Assembly (NCBI RefSeq): GCF_036108815.1
Contig: NZ_CP107985.1
Coordinates: 3,844,001 to 3,908,000 of the forward strand
Direction of reading: 5' to 3'
From: Streptomyces sp. NBC_00353
GTDB taxonomy: Bacteria; Actinomycetota; Actinomycetes; Streptomycetales; Streptomycetaceae
DNA: 64,000 bases
Shown: positions 40,593 to 50,206 of the stretch, one piece after another
Layout of the letters: every line of letters starts with the position of its first letter
Position numbering within the stretch: position 1 is the first letter of the stretch
Position numbers and translations under genes: made by a program
The notes under the pieces: generated by a model
Database searches by the model: none
What the model saw: only the letters and a program-made list of their open reading frames with translations
What the model was told of the DNA's origin: nothing

Positions 40593-41021
40593 ATGCTGAC
40601 GCGAATCGACCACATCGGGATCGCCTGTTTCGACCTCGACAGGACTGTCGAGTTCTACCGCTCGACCTATGGCTTCGAAGTGTTCCACTCCGAGGTGAAC
40701 GAGGAGCAGGGCGTGCGGGAGGCCATGCTCAAGATCAATGAGACCTCGGACGGCGGTGCCTCCTACCTCCAGTTGCTCGAACCCACTCGCGAGGACTCGG
40801 CCGTCGGTAAATGGCTGGCCAAGAACGGCGAGGGGGTCCACCACATCGCCTTCGGCACCGCAGACGTCGACGCGGACGCCGCGGACATCCGTTCCAAGGG
40901 CGTCCGGGTGCTGTACGACGAGCCCAGGACCGGGTCGATGGGGTCCCGGATCACCTTCCTGCACCCCAAGGACTGCCACGGCGTCCTCACCGAACTGGTC
41001 ACGTCCGCAGCGGAGCACTGA
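40593..41021 (+). CDS. mce: Methylmalonyl-CoA epimerase
   Basis: A 142-residue member of the vicinal oxygen chelate fold that interconverts (2R)- and (2S)-methylmalonyl-CoA, linking succinyl-CoA and propionyl-CoA metabolism. Metal-binding His occurs in TRIDH7IGIAC at the N-terminus and in GVHHIAFG; the C-terminal Glu is in HGVLTELVT. ATG 40593 is used because the family starts at the DHIGIA motif; the upstream extension to 40482 is non-coding. It is divergent from thiolase-meaB, forming a methylmalonyl-CoA cluster, and is followed after 165 bp by scy. Confidence 0.95.
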   Translation: MLTRIDHIGIACFDLDRTVEFYRSTYGFEVFHSEVNEEQGVREAMLKINETSDGGASYLQLLEPTREDSAVGKWLAKNGEGVHHIAFGTADVDADAADIRSKGVRVLYDEPRTGSMGSRITFLHPKDCHGVLTELVTSAAEH

Positions 41022-41186
41022 CCTCCGGATACCTGGCCCGGTAGAGTGGGCAATTCCGGGCCGGGGCCGGGTCGGGGCCGCGCCGCGTCCCCAGCCGTTG
41101 ATCTGTCACCATTCCCCGGGGGACCGTTCGCCGGCGAACGGTACTCGTTTGGAGAGTTGCGACCAGGGGACGGATGGGACCGCGCA

Positions 41187-44100
41187 GTGCGGGGCTACGA
41201 ACGCCAGGAGAGCCACCGAGCTGACGACGACCACCTCTCGCGGTTCGAAGCCGAGATGGATCGGCTGAAGACCGACCGGGAGAAGGCCGTCCAGCACGCC
41301 GAGGACCTCGGTTACCAGGTCGAGGTCTTGCGCGCCAAGCTGCACGAGGCTCGGCGCAATCTCGCGACCCGTCCCGCGTACGACAGCGCGGACATCGGCT
41401 ACCAGGCCGAACAGCTGCTCCGTAATGCCCAGATCCAGGCCGAACAGCTGCGTACCGACGCCGAGCGCGAGCTCCGTGACGCCCGGGCGCAGACGCAGCG
41501 GATCCTGCAGGAGCACGCCGAACACCAGGCCCGGCTGCAGGCCGAGCTGCACAACGAGGCCGTGCAGCGGCGGCAGCAGCTCGACCAGGAGCTCGCGGAG
41601 CGCCGCCAGACCGTCGAGTCGCACGTCAACGAGAACGTCGCCTGGGCCGAGCAGCTGCGGGCCCGGACCGAGTCCCAGGCCCGCCGGCTGCTCGACGAGT
41701 CGCGGGCCGAGGCCGAGCAGGCCCTGGCCGCCGCCCGCGCCGAGACCGCCCGACTGGCGGACGAGACCCGGCAGCGGCTCGGCTCCGAGGCGGAGTCCGC
41801 CCGCACCGAGGCCGAGACGATCCTGCTGCGCGCCCGCAAGGACGCCGAGCGGCTGCTCAACGCCGCGTCCAGCCAGGCGCAGGAGGCCACCAGCCACGCC
41901 GAGCAGCTGCGTACGTCGGCGAACGCGGAGACCCAGCAGACCCGGCAGCAGACCGCCGAGCTGAACCGGGCCGCCGAGCAGCGCATGCAGGAGGCCGAGA
42001 CGCAGCTGCGCGAGGCCCGCCTGGAGGCCGAGAAGGTCCTCACCGAGGCGAAGGAGGCCGCGGTCAAGCGGCTGGCCGGCGCCGAGTCGCAGAACGAGCA
42101 GCGCACTCGTACGGCCAAGTCGGAGATCGCCCGGCTGGTCGGCGAGGCCACGAAGGACGCCGAGGCGCTGAAGGTGGAGGCCGAGCAGGCGCTCGCCGAC
42201 GCCCGCGCCGAGGCGGAGCGGCTCACGTCCGAGGCGACGGAGAAGGCCCGCACAGCGGCCGCCGAGGACACCGCGGCCCAGCTCGCCAAGGCGGCCAGGA
42301 CCGCCGAGGAGGTGCTGACCAAGGCGTCCGAGGACGCGAAGTCCACCACCCGGGCGGCGAGCGAGGAGGCCGACCGGATCCGCCGCGAGGCGGAGGCCGA
42401 GGCGGACCGGCTGCGCGGCGAGGCGGCGGAGCAGGCCGACCAGCTCAAGGGCGCGGCCAAGGACGACACCAAGGAGTACCGGGCCAAGACGGTCGAGCTG
42501 CAGGAGGAGGCGCGCAGGCTGCGCGGCGAGGCCGAGCAGCTGCGCTCCGAGGCGGTCGCCGAGGGCGAGCGGATCCGGGGCGAGGCCCGCCGCGAGGCCG
42601 TCCAGCAGATCGAGGAGGGCGCGAAGACCGCCGAGGAACTGCTGTCCAAGGCGAAGGCGGACGCGGAGGAGCTGCGGACCTCCGCGGGCACCGAGAGCGA
42701 ACGGGTCCGTGCCGAGGCGATGGAGCGCGCCACGGTGCTGCGCAAGCAGGCCGAGGAGGCCCTGGAACGGGCCCGCGCAGAGGCCGAGCGGCTGCGTACC
42801 GAGTCCGAGGAACAGGCGGAGTCCACCACGGCCGCGGCCGAGCAGGCGGCGGCGGAGCTCCGTGAGGAGACCGAGCGCGCGGTCGCGGCCCGGCACGCCG
42901 AGGCGGCCGACGAGCTGATCCGGCTGCACACCGAGGCCGAGACCCGGGTCACCACCGCCGAGCAGGCGCTCACGGACGCGCGCGCCGAGGCGGATCGGAT
43001 CCGGCGCGAGGCGAACGAGGAGTCCGAGCGGCTGCGTGCGGAGGCCGCCGAGCGGCTGCGCGCCCTGCAGGAGCAGGCGGAGACCGAGGCCGAGCGGCTT
43101 CGCGACGAGGCGGCGGCTGATGCGTCGCAGTCCCGTGCGGAGGGCGAGGGCGTCGCCGTACGGCTGCGCAGCGAGGCGGCCGCCGAGGCGGAGCGGCTCA
43201 GGACCGAGGCACAGGAGAGCGCCGACCGGGTGCGGTCCGAGGCCGCGGCCGCGGCCGAGCGGGTCGGCACCGAGGCCGCCGAGGCACTGGCCGCCGCCCA
43301 GGAGGAGGCGAACCGGCGTCGCCGCGAGGCCGAGGAGACCCTCGACGCCGCGCGCACGGAGGCCACCCAGGAGCGCGAGCGGGCCCGCGAGCAGAGCGAG
43401 GAGCTCCTTGCCTCCGCCCGCAAGCGGGTCGAGGAGGCGCAGGCCGAGGCCCAGCGGCTGGTCGGCGAGGCGGACACCCGGGCGACCGAGATGGTCTCCG
43501 CCGCCGAGCAGACCGCCCAGCAGGTACGGGATTCGGTCTCCGGGCTCCAGGAGCAGGCCGAGGCGGAGATCGCCGGGCTGCGCTCCACCGCCGAGCATGT
43601 GGCGGAGCGGACGAAGTCCGAGGCGCAGGAGGAGGCGGACCGGGTCCGCGCCGACGCGTACGCGGAGCGGGAAAGGGCCGGCGAGGACTCGGCACGGATC
43701 CGCCGGGAGGCCCAGGAGGAGTCCGAGGCCGCGAAGGCGATGGCCGAGCGGACCGTCAGCGACGCGATCACCGAGTCGGAGCGGCTGCGCACGGACACCG
43801 CGGAGTACAGCCAGCGGGTGCGTACCGAGGCGTCGGACGCGCTGGCCTCGGCCGAGCAGGACGCCGCGCGCAGCCGCGCGGAGGCCCGCGAGGACGCCAA
43901 CCGGATGCGTTCGGACGCCGCGGCCCAGGCCGACCGGCTGGTGGGCGAGGCGACGGGCGAGGCCGAGCGGATCCTGGCCGAGACGACGCAGCAGACGACC
44001 GAGCTCGTCGGCGACGCCACCAACGAGGCGGAGCGGCTGCGTGCGGAGGCGGCAGCCACCGTCGGCTCGGCGCAGGAGCACGCAGCCCGTACCCGCGAGG

Positions 44101-44981
44101 AGTCGGAGCGGGTGCGCGCCGACGCGGAGGCGGCGGCCGAGCAGATGCGCGGGGAGGCCCGCGAGGAGGCGGACCGGCTGCTCGACGAGGCGCGCGAGGC
44201 GGCGGCGAAGCGCCGTGCCGACGCCGCCGAGCAGGCCGACCAGCTCGTCAACAAGGCCCAGGAGGAGGCGTTGCGCTCCGCCACCGAGGCCGAGAAGCAG
44301 GCCGACACGATGGTCGGCGCGGCCCGCAAGGAAGCCGTGCGGATCACCGCGGAGGCGACCGTCGAGGGCAACTCCCTGGTGGAGCGGGCCCGTGCGGACG
44401 CGGACGAGCTGCTGGTCGGCGCCCGCCGGGATGCCACGGCCATACGGGAGCGGGCCGAGGAGCTCCGGGCCCGTCTGGAGAGCGAGATCGAGGAGCTGCA
44501 CGACCGGGCGCGGCGCGAGACCTCCGAGCAGATGAAGACGGCGGGCGAGCGCGTCGACAAGCTGATGAAGGCGGCGACGGAGCAGCGCGAAGAGGCTGCG
44601 GCGAAGGCCAAGGAGCTGCTGTCGGACGCGAATTCGGAGGCGAGCAAGGTCCGGATCGCCGCGGTGAAGCGGGCCGAGTCGCTGCTGAAGGAGGCCGAGC
44701 AGAAGAAGGCCAGCATGGTCCGCGAGGCCGAGAAGCTGCGCGCCGATGCCGAGCAGGAAGCGAAGAAGACGGTGGACGAGGGCCGTCGCGAGCTCGATGT
44801 CCTGGTGCGCCGGCGCGAGGACATCAACACGGAGATCTCCCGTGTCCAGGACGTCCTGGAGGCGTTGGAGTCCTTCGAGGCACCGGGCGGCGGTAAGGGT
44901 GCGGGCGGCGGTTCCACGGGCGGTGTCAAAGCCGGGGCCTCGGCCGGCACTCGATCGAGTGGCAAGTCGTCCGAGGGGTAG
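41187..44981 (+). CDS. scy: Scy, polarised-growth coiled-coil protein
   Basis: A 1264-residue, almost entirely coiled-coil protein made of Ala, Glu, Arg, Gln and Ser. The N-terminal ~50 residues hold a short heptad region (LSRFEAEMDRLKTDREKAVQHAEDLGYQVEVLRAKL) resembling DivIVA-type proteins; the rest is a long rod of short degenerate repeats of the type EAERLRTEA, consistent with the 51-residue hendecad pattern reported for Scy. The final ~45 residues are Gly/Ser-rich and flexible. In S. coelicolor Scy recruits DivIVA and FilP and sets new hyphal tips. It is somewhat shorter than the S. coelicolor protein. GTG 41187 is my choice; the ribosome site is weak. filP follows. Confidence 0.93.
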   Translation: MRGYERQESHRADDDHLSRFEAEMDRLKTDREKAVQHAEDLGYQVEVLRAKLHEARRNLATRPAYDSADIGYQAEQLLRNAQIQAEQLRTDAERELRDARAQTQRILQEHAEHQARLQAELHNEAVQRRQQLDQELAERRQTVESHVNENVAWAEQLRARTESQARRLLDESRAEAEQALAAARAETARLADETRQRLGSEAESARTEAETILLRARKDAERLLNAASSQAQEATSHAEQLRTSANAETQQTRQQTAELNRAAEQRMQEAETQLREARLEAEKVLTEAKEAAVKRLAGAESQNEQRTRTAKSEIARLVGEATKDAEALKVEAEQALADARAEAERLTSEATEKARTAAAEDTAAQLAKAARTAEEVLTKASEDAKSTTRAASEEADRIRREAEAEADRLRGEAAEQADQLKGAAKDDTKEYRAKTVELQEEARRLRGEAEQLRSEAVAEGERIRGEARREAVQQIEEGAKTAEELLSKAKADAEELRTSAGTESERVRAEAMERATVLRKQAEEALERARAEAERLRTESEEQAESTTAAAEQAAAELREETERAVAARHAEAADELIRLHTEAETRVTTAEQALTDARAEADRIRREANEESERLRAEAAERLRALQEQAETEAERLRDEAAADASQSRAEGEGVAVRLRSEAAAEAERLRTEAQESADRVRSEAAAAAERVGTEAAEALAAAQEEANRRRREAEETLDAARTEATQERERAREQSEELLASARKRVEEAQAEAQRLVGEADTRATEMVSAAEQTAQQVRDSVSGLQEQAEAEIAGLRSTAEHVAERTKSEAQEEADRVRADAYAERERAGEDSARIRREAQEESEAAKAMAERTVSDAITESERLRTDTAEYSQRVRTEASDALASAEQDAARSRAEAREDANRMRSDAAAQADRLVGEATGEAERILAETTQQTTELVGDATNEAERLRAEAAATVGSAQEHAARTREESERVRADAEAAAEQMRGEAREEADRLLDEAREAAAKRRADAAEQADQLVNKAQEEALRSATEAEKQADTMVGAARKEAVRITAEATVEGNSLVERARADADELLVGARRDATAIRERAEELRARLESEIEELHDRARRETSEQMKTAGERVDKLMKAATEQREEAAAKAKELLSDANSEASKVRIAAVKRAESLLKEAEQKKASMVREAEKLRADAEQEAKKTVDEGRRELDVLVRRREDINTEISRVQDVLEALESFEAPGGGKGAGGGSTGGVKAGASAGTRSSGKSSEG

Positions 44982-45166
44982 TCACCCGGTCGAGTCAGAT
45001 GCTTCGACAAGGAGGTTCGCCCCTCCGAGTGGCAAGGGTTCGGGGGGTTAGCCACTCAAAAGGGGTGTCATTCTCCAGATCAAACGGGCATCCGCTCGAT
45101 GACACGCCGCTCGGGCCCCTAGGATTCCCCCTATCACCTCACCGGTCTTACTTCGACAGGAACCCC

Positions 45167-46105
45167 ATGAGTGACCCTTCCTCCCCCTTCGGCTTCGAGC
45201 TCGTGCGGCGTGGTTACGACCGCGGTCAGGTGGATGACCGCATTACCAAGCTCGTCGCCGACCGTGATAGTGCTCTCACCCGCATCACGTCTCTGGAAAA
45301 GCGCATCGAGGAGCTGCACCTCGAAACGCAGAACGCCCAGGCCCAGGTAAACGACGCGGAGCCGTCGTACGCCGGCCTCGGTGCGCGCGTGGAGAAGATC
45401 CTCCGCCTCGCCGAGGAGGAGGCGAAGGACCTGCGCGAGGAGGCCCGTCGCGCCGCCGAGCAGCACCGCGAGCTCGCCGAGTCGGCGGCCCAGCAGGTGC
45501 GCAACGACGCCGAGTCGTTCGCCGCCGAGCGCAAGGCGAAGGCCGAGGACGAGGGCGTACGCATTGTCGAGAAGGCCAAGGGTGAGGCCACCTCGCTGCG
45601 CACCGAGGCCCAGAAGGACGCGGCGCAGAAGCGCGAGGAGGCGGACGCCCTCTTCGAGGAGACCCGCGCCAAGGCTGCCCAGGCCGCCGCGGACTTCGAG
45701 ACCAACCTGGCCAAGCGCCGCGACCAGTCGGAGCGCGACCTCGCGTCCCGTCAGGCCAAGGCCGAGAAGCGCCTCGCCGAGATCGAGCACCGTGCCGAGC
45801 AGCTCCGCCTGGAGGCCGAGAAGCTCCGTACGGACGCCGAGCGCCGGGCCCGCCAGACGGTGGAGACCGCGCAGCGCCAGGCCGAGGACATCGTGGCCGA
45901 CGCGAACGCGAAGGCCGACCGGATCCGCAGCGAATCGGAGCGCGAGCTGGCGGCGCTCACCAACCGCCGCGACTCGATCAACGCGCAGCTGACCAACGTC
46001 CGCGAGATGCTGGCGACGCTGACCGGTGCCGCGGTGGCCGCCGCCGGTGCGCCGGTGGACGACGAGCCCGTCACCCGTGGGGTCCCGGCTCAGCAGACCC
46101 GCTGA
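45167..46105 (+). CDS. filP: FilP, intermediate-filament-like protein
   Basis: A 312-residue coiled-coil protein that forms cytoplasmic filaments giving hyphae stiffness and that interacts with DivIVA and Scy. An N-terminal non-coiled head (MSDPSSPFGFELVRRGYDRGQVDDRITKLV) carries the DivIVA-like FELVRRGYD motif, and the rod from about residue 30 to 290 is rich in EAEKLR and KAEKRLAE units. The tail is Val/Ala/Pro-rich. Length matches FilP (about 310 residues). ATG 45167 follows a weak AGGAA site. It lies 185 bp after scy and probably has its own promoter; a GC-rich hairpin follows its stop. Confidence 0.95.
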   Translation: MSDPSSPFGFELVRRGYDRGQVDDRITKLVADRDSALTRITSLEKRIEELHLETQNAQAQVNDAEPSYAGLGARVEKILRLAEEEAKDLREEARRAAEQHRELAESAAQQVRNDAESFAAERKAKAEDEGVRIVEKAKGEATSLRTEAQKDAAQKREEADALFEETRAKAAQAAADFETNLAKRRDQSERDLASRQAKAEKRLAEIEHRAEQLRLEAEKLRTDAERRARQTVETAQRQAEDIVADANAKADRIRSESERELAALTNRRDSINAQLTNVREMLATLTGAAVAAAGAPVDDEPVTRGVPAQQTR

Positions 46106-46132
46106 CCCCGCAGTACCTCAGCTGTACCCCTT

Positions 46133-46172
46133 GCGCGCCCGGTTCCGCCCCTTGTGGTGGCGCCGGGCGCGC
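46133..46172. terminator. Hairpin after filP
   Basis: GCGCGCCCGG (46133-46142) pairs with CCGGGCGCGC (46163-46172), loop of 20 nt, 27 bp past the filP stop and 9 bp before the -10 box of the ABC gene. Confidence 0.6.
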
Positions 46173-46192
46173 GCCCGTTCTAGCGTGAGCGC

Positions 46193-47191
46193 ATGATCGA
46201 GCTTGACGGTCTCACCAAGCGCTTCGGCAACAAGGTTGCCGTCGACCACCTCTCATGCCAGGTCAGGCCTGGAATGGTGACGGGTTTTCTGGGCCCGAAC
46301 GGGGCCGGAAAATCCACCACGATGCGGATGATGCTCGATCTCGACAATCCGACGAGCGGATCGGTGCGGATCAACGGCAAGCACTACCGCGAGCTGTCGG
46401 AACCCCTGACGCACATCGGCGCGCTGCTCGACGCCAAGTCGATGCACGGCGGCCGCAGCGCGTACAACCATCTGCTCTGTCTGGCGCAGAGCAATCGCAT
46501 CCCGAAGAGCCGCGTCCCGGAAGTTCTCGACACCGTCGGCCTGAGCGCGGTGGCGAAGAAAAAGTCCAAGTCGTTCTCCCTCGGTATGGGTCAGCGGCTC
46601 GGAATCGCGGCCGCGCTGCTCGGTGATCCCGAGATCTTGATGTTCGACGAACCCGTCAATGGTCTGGACCCCGAGGGAATTCACTGGATTCGCAATCTGA
46701 TGAAGACGCTCGCGGCGGAAGGCCGGACGATCTTCGTCTCCTCGCATCTGATGAGCGAAATGGCCCTCACCGCAGAACACTTGATCGTCATCGGCCAGGG
46801 CCGACTGCTCGCCGACACCTCGATGGCGGACTTCATCCACCAGAACTCGCGCAGTTACGTACGGATGCGCTCCCCGCAGCAGGAACGGCTGCGCGATGTG
46901 CTGCACGAGGCGGGCATCATCGCGGTCGAATCGGGGAGCGGCGTGCTGGAGATCGACGGCGCCACCAGCGAACAGCTCGGCGAGCTGGCCGCGCAGCACC
47001 GGATCGTGCTGCACGAGCTGAGCTCCCAGCAGGCCTCGCTGGAGGAGGCGTTCATGCAGATGACGGCGGACTCCGTGGAGTACCACGCCCACGCGGACCA
47101 CGCCGGGCCGCCCACGGCGCTCGCGGGCCCGCAGTGGGGCGAGCAGTGGAAGCTGCAGTCCGGCACCCCCGGCCCCGGCAAGGGGGTGTGA
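46193..47191 (+). CDS. ABC transporter ATP-binding protein (pair 1)
   Basis: A 332-residue ABC ATPase of the drug/antibiotic exporter class (DrrA/CcmA-like). Walker A GPNGAGKSTTMRMM, signature FSLGMGQRLGIA (GMGQ instead of SGGQ), Walker B ILMFDEPVNGLDPEG and the His switch SSHLMSE are intact. The C-terminal ~100 residues form the extra domain of this class (LHELSSQQASLEEAFMQMT). TAGCGT (46181-46186) ends 6 nt before the ATG, so the mRNA is probably leaderless. It works with the following permease. The paralogous pair starts at 48168. Lantibiotic-type self-protection or lipid export are possible roles; nothing specific can be named. Confidence 0.93.
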   Translation: MIELDGLTKRFGNKVAVDHLSCQVRPGMVTGFLGPNGAGKSTTMRMMLDLDNPTSGSVRINGKHYRELSEPLTHIGALLDAKSMHGGRSAYNHLLCLAQSNRIPKSRVPEVLDTVGLSAVAKKKSKSFSLGMGQRLGIAAALLGDPEILMFDEPVNGLDPEGIHWIRNLMKTLAAEGRTIFVSSHLMSEMALTAEHLIVIGQGRLLADTSMADFIHQNSRSYVRMRSPQQERLRDVLHEAGIIAVESGSGVLEIDGATSEQLGELAAQHRIVLHELSSQQASLEEAFMQMTADSVEYHAHADHAGPPTALAGPQWGEQWKLQSGTPGPGKGV

Positions 47192-47196
47192 CGACG

Positions 47197-47976
47197 ATGG
47201 CATCGGTACCCGCGGTCCTGAACTCCGAGTGGACCAAGATCCGTACGGTCTCCTCGACCACCTGGACCCTGATCTGCGCGTTCGTCGTCACCGCGGCGAT
47301 GAGCGCGGCACTCTGCGCACTGATGAACGCCCAGTTCGACGATCTCCCCGCACGGGAGAGGGCCACCTTCGACCCGGCCTTCCTCAGCTTCTCCGGCATG
47401 ATCCTCGGCCAGCTGGCGATGGTCGTCTTCGGTGTCCTGGTCGTCGGGACGGAGTACAGCTCCGGCATGATCCGCACCTCGCTGGCCGCCGTACCGCAGC
47501 GCGGCTCGTTCCTCTTCAGCAAGATCGCGATCGCCGGCGTCCTCTCCCTGGTGGTCGGCCTCGCCACCAGCTTCGTCACCTTCTTCCTCGGCCAGGCCCT
47601 GCTCGGCGACCACCGCACGGACATCGGTGCGGACAACGTCCTGCGCGCGGTCTTCGGTGGCGGCGTCTACATGGGCCTGATCGCGATCTTCTCCATGGGC
47701 GTGGCCACGATGCTGCGCAGCTCGATGCTGTCGCTCGGCATCCTGATGCCGTTCTTCTTCCTGGTCTCCCAGATCCTGTCGGCGGTCCCGGGCACCAAGA
47801 ACGTGGCCCGCTACTTCCCCGACCGGGCCGGCTCCAAGATCATGCAGGTGGTTCCGGACGCCATGAACACCGACCCGGCCCCGTACGGACCGTGGGGCGG
47901 GCTCGGCATCCTGGCGGCGTGGGTGGTGGCCGCGCTGATCGGCGGCTACCTCGTACTCAAGAAGCGGGACGCGTGA
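47197..47976 (+). CDS. ABC transporter permease (pair 1)
   Basis: A 259-residue ABC-2-type permease with about six membrane helices (TWTLICAFVVTAAMSAAL; GMILGQLAMVVFGVLVVG; IAIAGVLSLVVGLATSFV; a final LGILAAWVVAALIGGYLVL). It begins with LNSEWTKIRTVSSTTW, a sequence shared with the second permease. ATG 47197 lies ten bases after AGGGGG; GTG 47188 overlaps the ATPase stop and is the alternative. It forms the membrane half of a homodimeric or heterodimeric exporter with the preceding ATPase. Confidence 0.92.
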   Translation: MASVPAVLNSEWTKIRTVSSTTWTLICAFVVTAAMSAALCALMNAQFDDLPARERATFDPAFLSFSGMILGQLAMVVFGVLVVGTEYSSGMIRTSLAAVPQRGSFLFSKIAIAGVLSLVVGLATSFVTFFLGQALLGDHRTDIGADNVLRAVFGGGVYMGLIAIFSMGVATMLRSSMLSLGILMPFFFLVSQILSAVPGTKNVARYFPDRAGSKIMQVVPDAMNTDPAPYGPWGGLGILAAWVVAALIGGYLVLKKRDA

Positions 47977-48064
47977 ACCCGGAGGAAGCGGCAGGAAGCG
48001 CAGGAAAGCAGGGGAAAGAGATCCGGTTCGGTCCGATACGTGGGTGACGCACCCCTGCAACGGC

Positions 48065-48093
48065 TTGGCCGGAACCGTCAAGGCCTGGATATC
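48065..48093 (+). promoter_or_regulatory. Promoter of ABC pair 2
   Basis: TTGGCC (48065-48070) and GATATC (48088-48093), 17-bp spacer, in the 191-bp gap between the two ABC pairs. It leaves a leader of about 70 nt before the ATG. I see no operator in that gap. Confidence 0.4.
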
Positions 48094-48167
48094 CTCCTAA
48101 CTCTTACGGGGGGCGTGCGGCCGGTCGGCCTGGGCCCCGACGACAGATAAGTCGATGGGGCTGGAGC

Positions 48168-49304
48168 ATGATCGAGGCAGTCGGCCTGACCAAGCGCTAC
48201 GGCGCGAAGACGGCCGTGTACAACCTTTCCTTCCAGGTGCGGCCGGGTGCCGTCACCGGATTCCTCGGTCCCAACGGGTCGGGCAAGTCCACCACCATGC
48301 GCATGATGCTCGGCCTGGACCGTCCGACATCGGGCCATGTGACGATCGGCGGGCACGCCTTCCGCAGCCTGCCGAACGCCCCGCGCCAGGTGGGTGCGCT
48401 GCTGGACGCCAAGGCGGTGCACGGTGGCCGCAGCGCCCGCAATCACCTGCTCTCGCTGGCCCAGCTCGCCGGAATTCCGGCCGCCCGGGTCGACGAGGTG
48501 CTCGGCGTCGTCGGTCTGCAGGAGGTCGCGAGGAAGCGGTCCAAGGGGTTCTCGCTCGGCATGGGGCAGCGGCTCGGGATCGCGGCGGCACTGCTCGGCG
48601 ACCCGCAGGTGCTGCTCTTCGACGAACCGGTCAACGGTCTCGACCCCGAGGGCATCCTCTGGGTCCGCAACCTGATGAAGATGCTCGCCTCAGAGGGGCG
48701 CACGGTCTTCGTCTCCAGCCACCTGATGAGCGAGATGGCGCTCACCGCCGACCATCTGATCGTGATCGGCCGTGGGCAGCTGCTCGCCGATATGAGCGTC
48801 AAGGACTTCATCTCCGCCAACTCGGCCGATTTCGCCCGGGTGCGGGTCCCTGACGCGCAGCCGGAGCTGCGGGAGAAGCTGACCGCGTCGATCACCGAGG
48901 CGGGTGGCCGGGTCATGTCGGAGCCGGACGGGGCGCTGCGCGTCACCGGGCTGCAGCTGTCGCGGATCAGCGATCTGGCGCACGAGTCGGACGTCCGGCT
49001 GTGGGAGCTCTCGCCGCACCAGGCCTCGCTGGAGGAGGCGTACATGCGGATGACGCAGGGCGCCGTGGACTACCGCTCGACGGTGGACCAGAAGGCCGGG
49101 CTGCAGCAGCCCATGATGGGCGGCGGGTACGCGCAGCCGCCCGTCCAGGAGGTGCCGCAGCAGGGCTGGTACGCCCCGCCGCCGCCCGGACAGAACCCGT
49201 ACGCGGCGCCCCCCGTGGCCGCCCCGGCCGCAGCCGCCCCGGCCGTGCCCGCCGCCGGCCCCGCAGACCCGACCCAGCGCGACACCAGCGAGGACGCCCG
49301 ATGA
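48168..49304 (+). CDS. ABC transporter ATP-binding protein (pair 2)
   Basis: A 378-residue ABC ATPase closely related to the pair 1 ATPase, with identical motif layout: Walker A GPNGSGKSTTMRMM, signature FSLGMGQRLGIA, Walker B VLLFDEPVNGLDPEG, switch SSHLMSE and C-terminal ELSPHQASLEEAYMRMT. It differs by a ~70-residue Gln/Pro/Ala-rich tail (from about residue 305) of low complexity. The stop overlaps the permease start by 4 bp (ATGA). The two operons therefore arose by tandem duplication. Role as an exporter of unknown substrate; the adjacency to scy-filP suggests nothing definite. Confidence 0.93.
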   Translation: MIEAVGLTKRYGAKTAVYNLSFQVRPGAVTGFLGPNGSGKSTTMRMMLGLDRPTSGHVTIGGHAFRSLPNAPRQVGALLDAKAVHGGRSARNHLLSLAQLAGIPAARVDEVLGVVGLQEVARKRSKGFSLGMGQRLGIAAALLGDPQVLLFDEPVNGLDPEGILWVRNLMKMLASEGRTVFVSSHLMSEMALTADHLIVIGRGQLLADMSVKDFISANSADFARVRVPDAQPELREKLTASITEAGGRVMSEPDGALRVTGLQLSRISDLAHESDVRLWELSPHQASLEEAYMRMTQGAVDYRSTVDQKAGLQQPMMGGGYAQPPVQEVPQQGWYAPPPPGQNPYAAPPVAAPAAAAPAVPAAGPADPTQRDTSEDAR

Positions 49305-50185
49305 CAACGCCGCCGACCCCGCAGGCGCCGTACCAGCAGCAGGCGCAGCAGTATCCCCCGGCCCCGCAGCAGAACTGGCAGGGGGCATCCGCCGGCCTCT
49401 ACGCCTCGCCGATCCCGCAGCGGCGTGCCACCCTCGGTGACGCGCTCGCCTCCGAGTGGACCAAGATCCGTTCCGTGCGCTCCACGATGTGGACGCTCGG
49501 CATCATGATCGTGCTGCTGCTCGGCATCGGCCTGCTGTCGGCGGTGGCCGTCGAGGCGTCCGATGCCGAGCTCGGCAACACCCCCGTGCTCAGCCTCGGC
49601 TTCTTCGGGGTGCTCCTCGGTTCGATCTGCGTGATCACGCTCGGCGTGATGACCATCGCCTCCGAGTACGGCACGGGCATGATCCGTACGACGCTGACGG
49701 CCTGCCCCAGCCGCGGCCGGGTGCTGACCGCGAAGGCGGTCGTCTTCTTCCTGCTCACCTTCGTCATCACGACCGTGACGACCGCGCTCGTCGCGGTGCT
49801 GCAGACGGCCATGCTGGGCGGCATGGAGCCGACCGGCGGCGACTGGCTGCGCGCCACGGTCGGTGTCGGCCTCTACATCGCGACGCTGGGGCTGCTGTCG
49901 CTCGCGGTGGGCGCCCTCATCCGGCACTCCGCCGGCGCGATCACGATCATGATCGCCGTGGTGCTGCTGCCGCTCGTGCTGGCCATGTTCATGTTCTCGC
50001 AGTCGCTCGCCGACGTGCAGCAGGCGCTCTTCGAGTACTCGATCCCCAGCCAGCTCGGCGCGTTCTACGACGCGTCGGTCGCCTCGTCGGGGCCGTCCGG
50101 CTGGGAGCCGCTCTGGATCATCCTCGGCGTCACGGCCGTGGCCATGATCGGCGCCTATGTGTCGCTGGACAGGCGCGACGTCTGA
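49301..50185 (+). CDS. ABC transporter permease (pair 2)
   Basis: A 294-residue ABC-2-type permease with about six membrane helices. An N-terminal ~40-residue Gln/Pro/Ala-rich hydrophilic segment (PYQQQAQQYPPAPQQ) precedes ALASEWTKIRSVRSTMWTLG, the same entry motif as in the pair 1 permease. Both pair 2 proteins carry such low-complexity Gln/Pro tails, which are on the cytoplasmic side and might interact with each other. It starts by overlap with the ATPase stop. Membrane role follows the first pair; substrate unknown. Confidence 0.92.
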   Translation: MTTPPTPQAPYQQQAQQYPPAPQQNWQGASAGLYASPIPQRRATLGDALASEWTKIRSVRSTMWTLGIMIVLLLGIGLLSAVAVEASDAELGNTPVLSLGFFGVLLGSICVITLGVMTIASEYGTGMIRTTLTACPSRGRVLTAKAVVFFLLTFVITTVTTALVAVLQTAMLGGMEPTGGDWLRATVGVGLYIATLGLLSLAVGALIRHSAGAITIMIAVVLLPLVLAMFMFSQSLADVQQALFEYSIPSQLGAFYDASVASSGPSGWEPLWIILGVTAVAMIGAYVSLDRRDV

Positions 50186-50206
50186 CCGGTCACCGGCCGG
50201 CGCAGC

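Noticed and set aside
42700..44900. Regular short repeats in scy that might suggest a CRISPR array or tandem satellite
   Set aside because: The repeats are degenerate, in frame and encode a coiled coil; no constant repeat with unique spacers exists.
41106..45055. Two very long minus-strand ORFs (over 1100 codons each) opposite scy
   Set aside because: They are shadows created by the GC-rich, repetitive coiled-coil coding of scy; their residue make-up (long Arg/Ser or Leu/Gly runs) is not protein-like and scy itself is clear.
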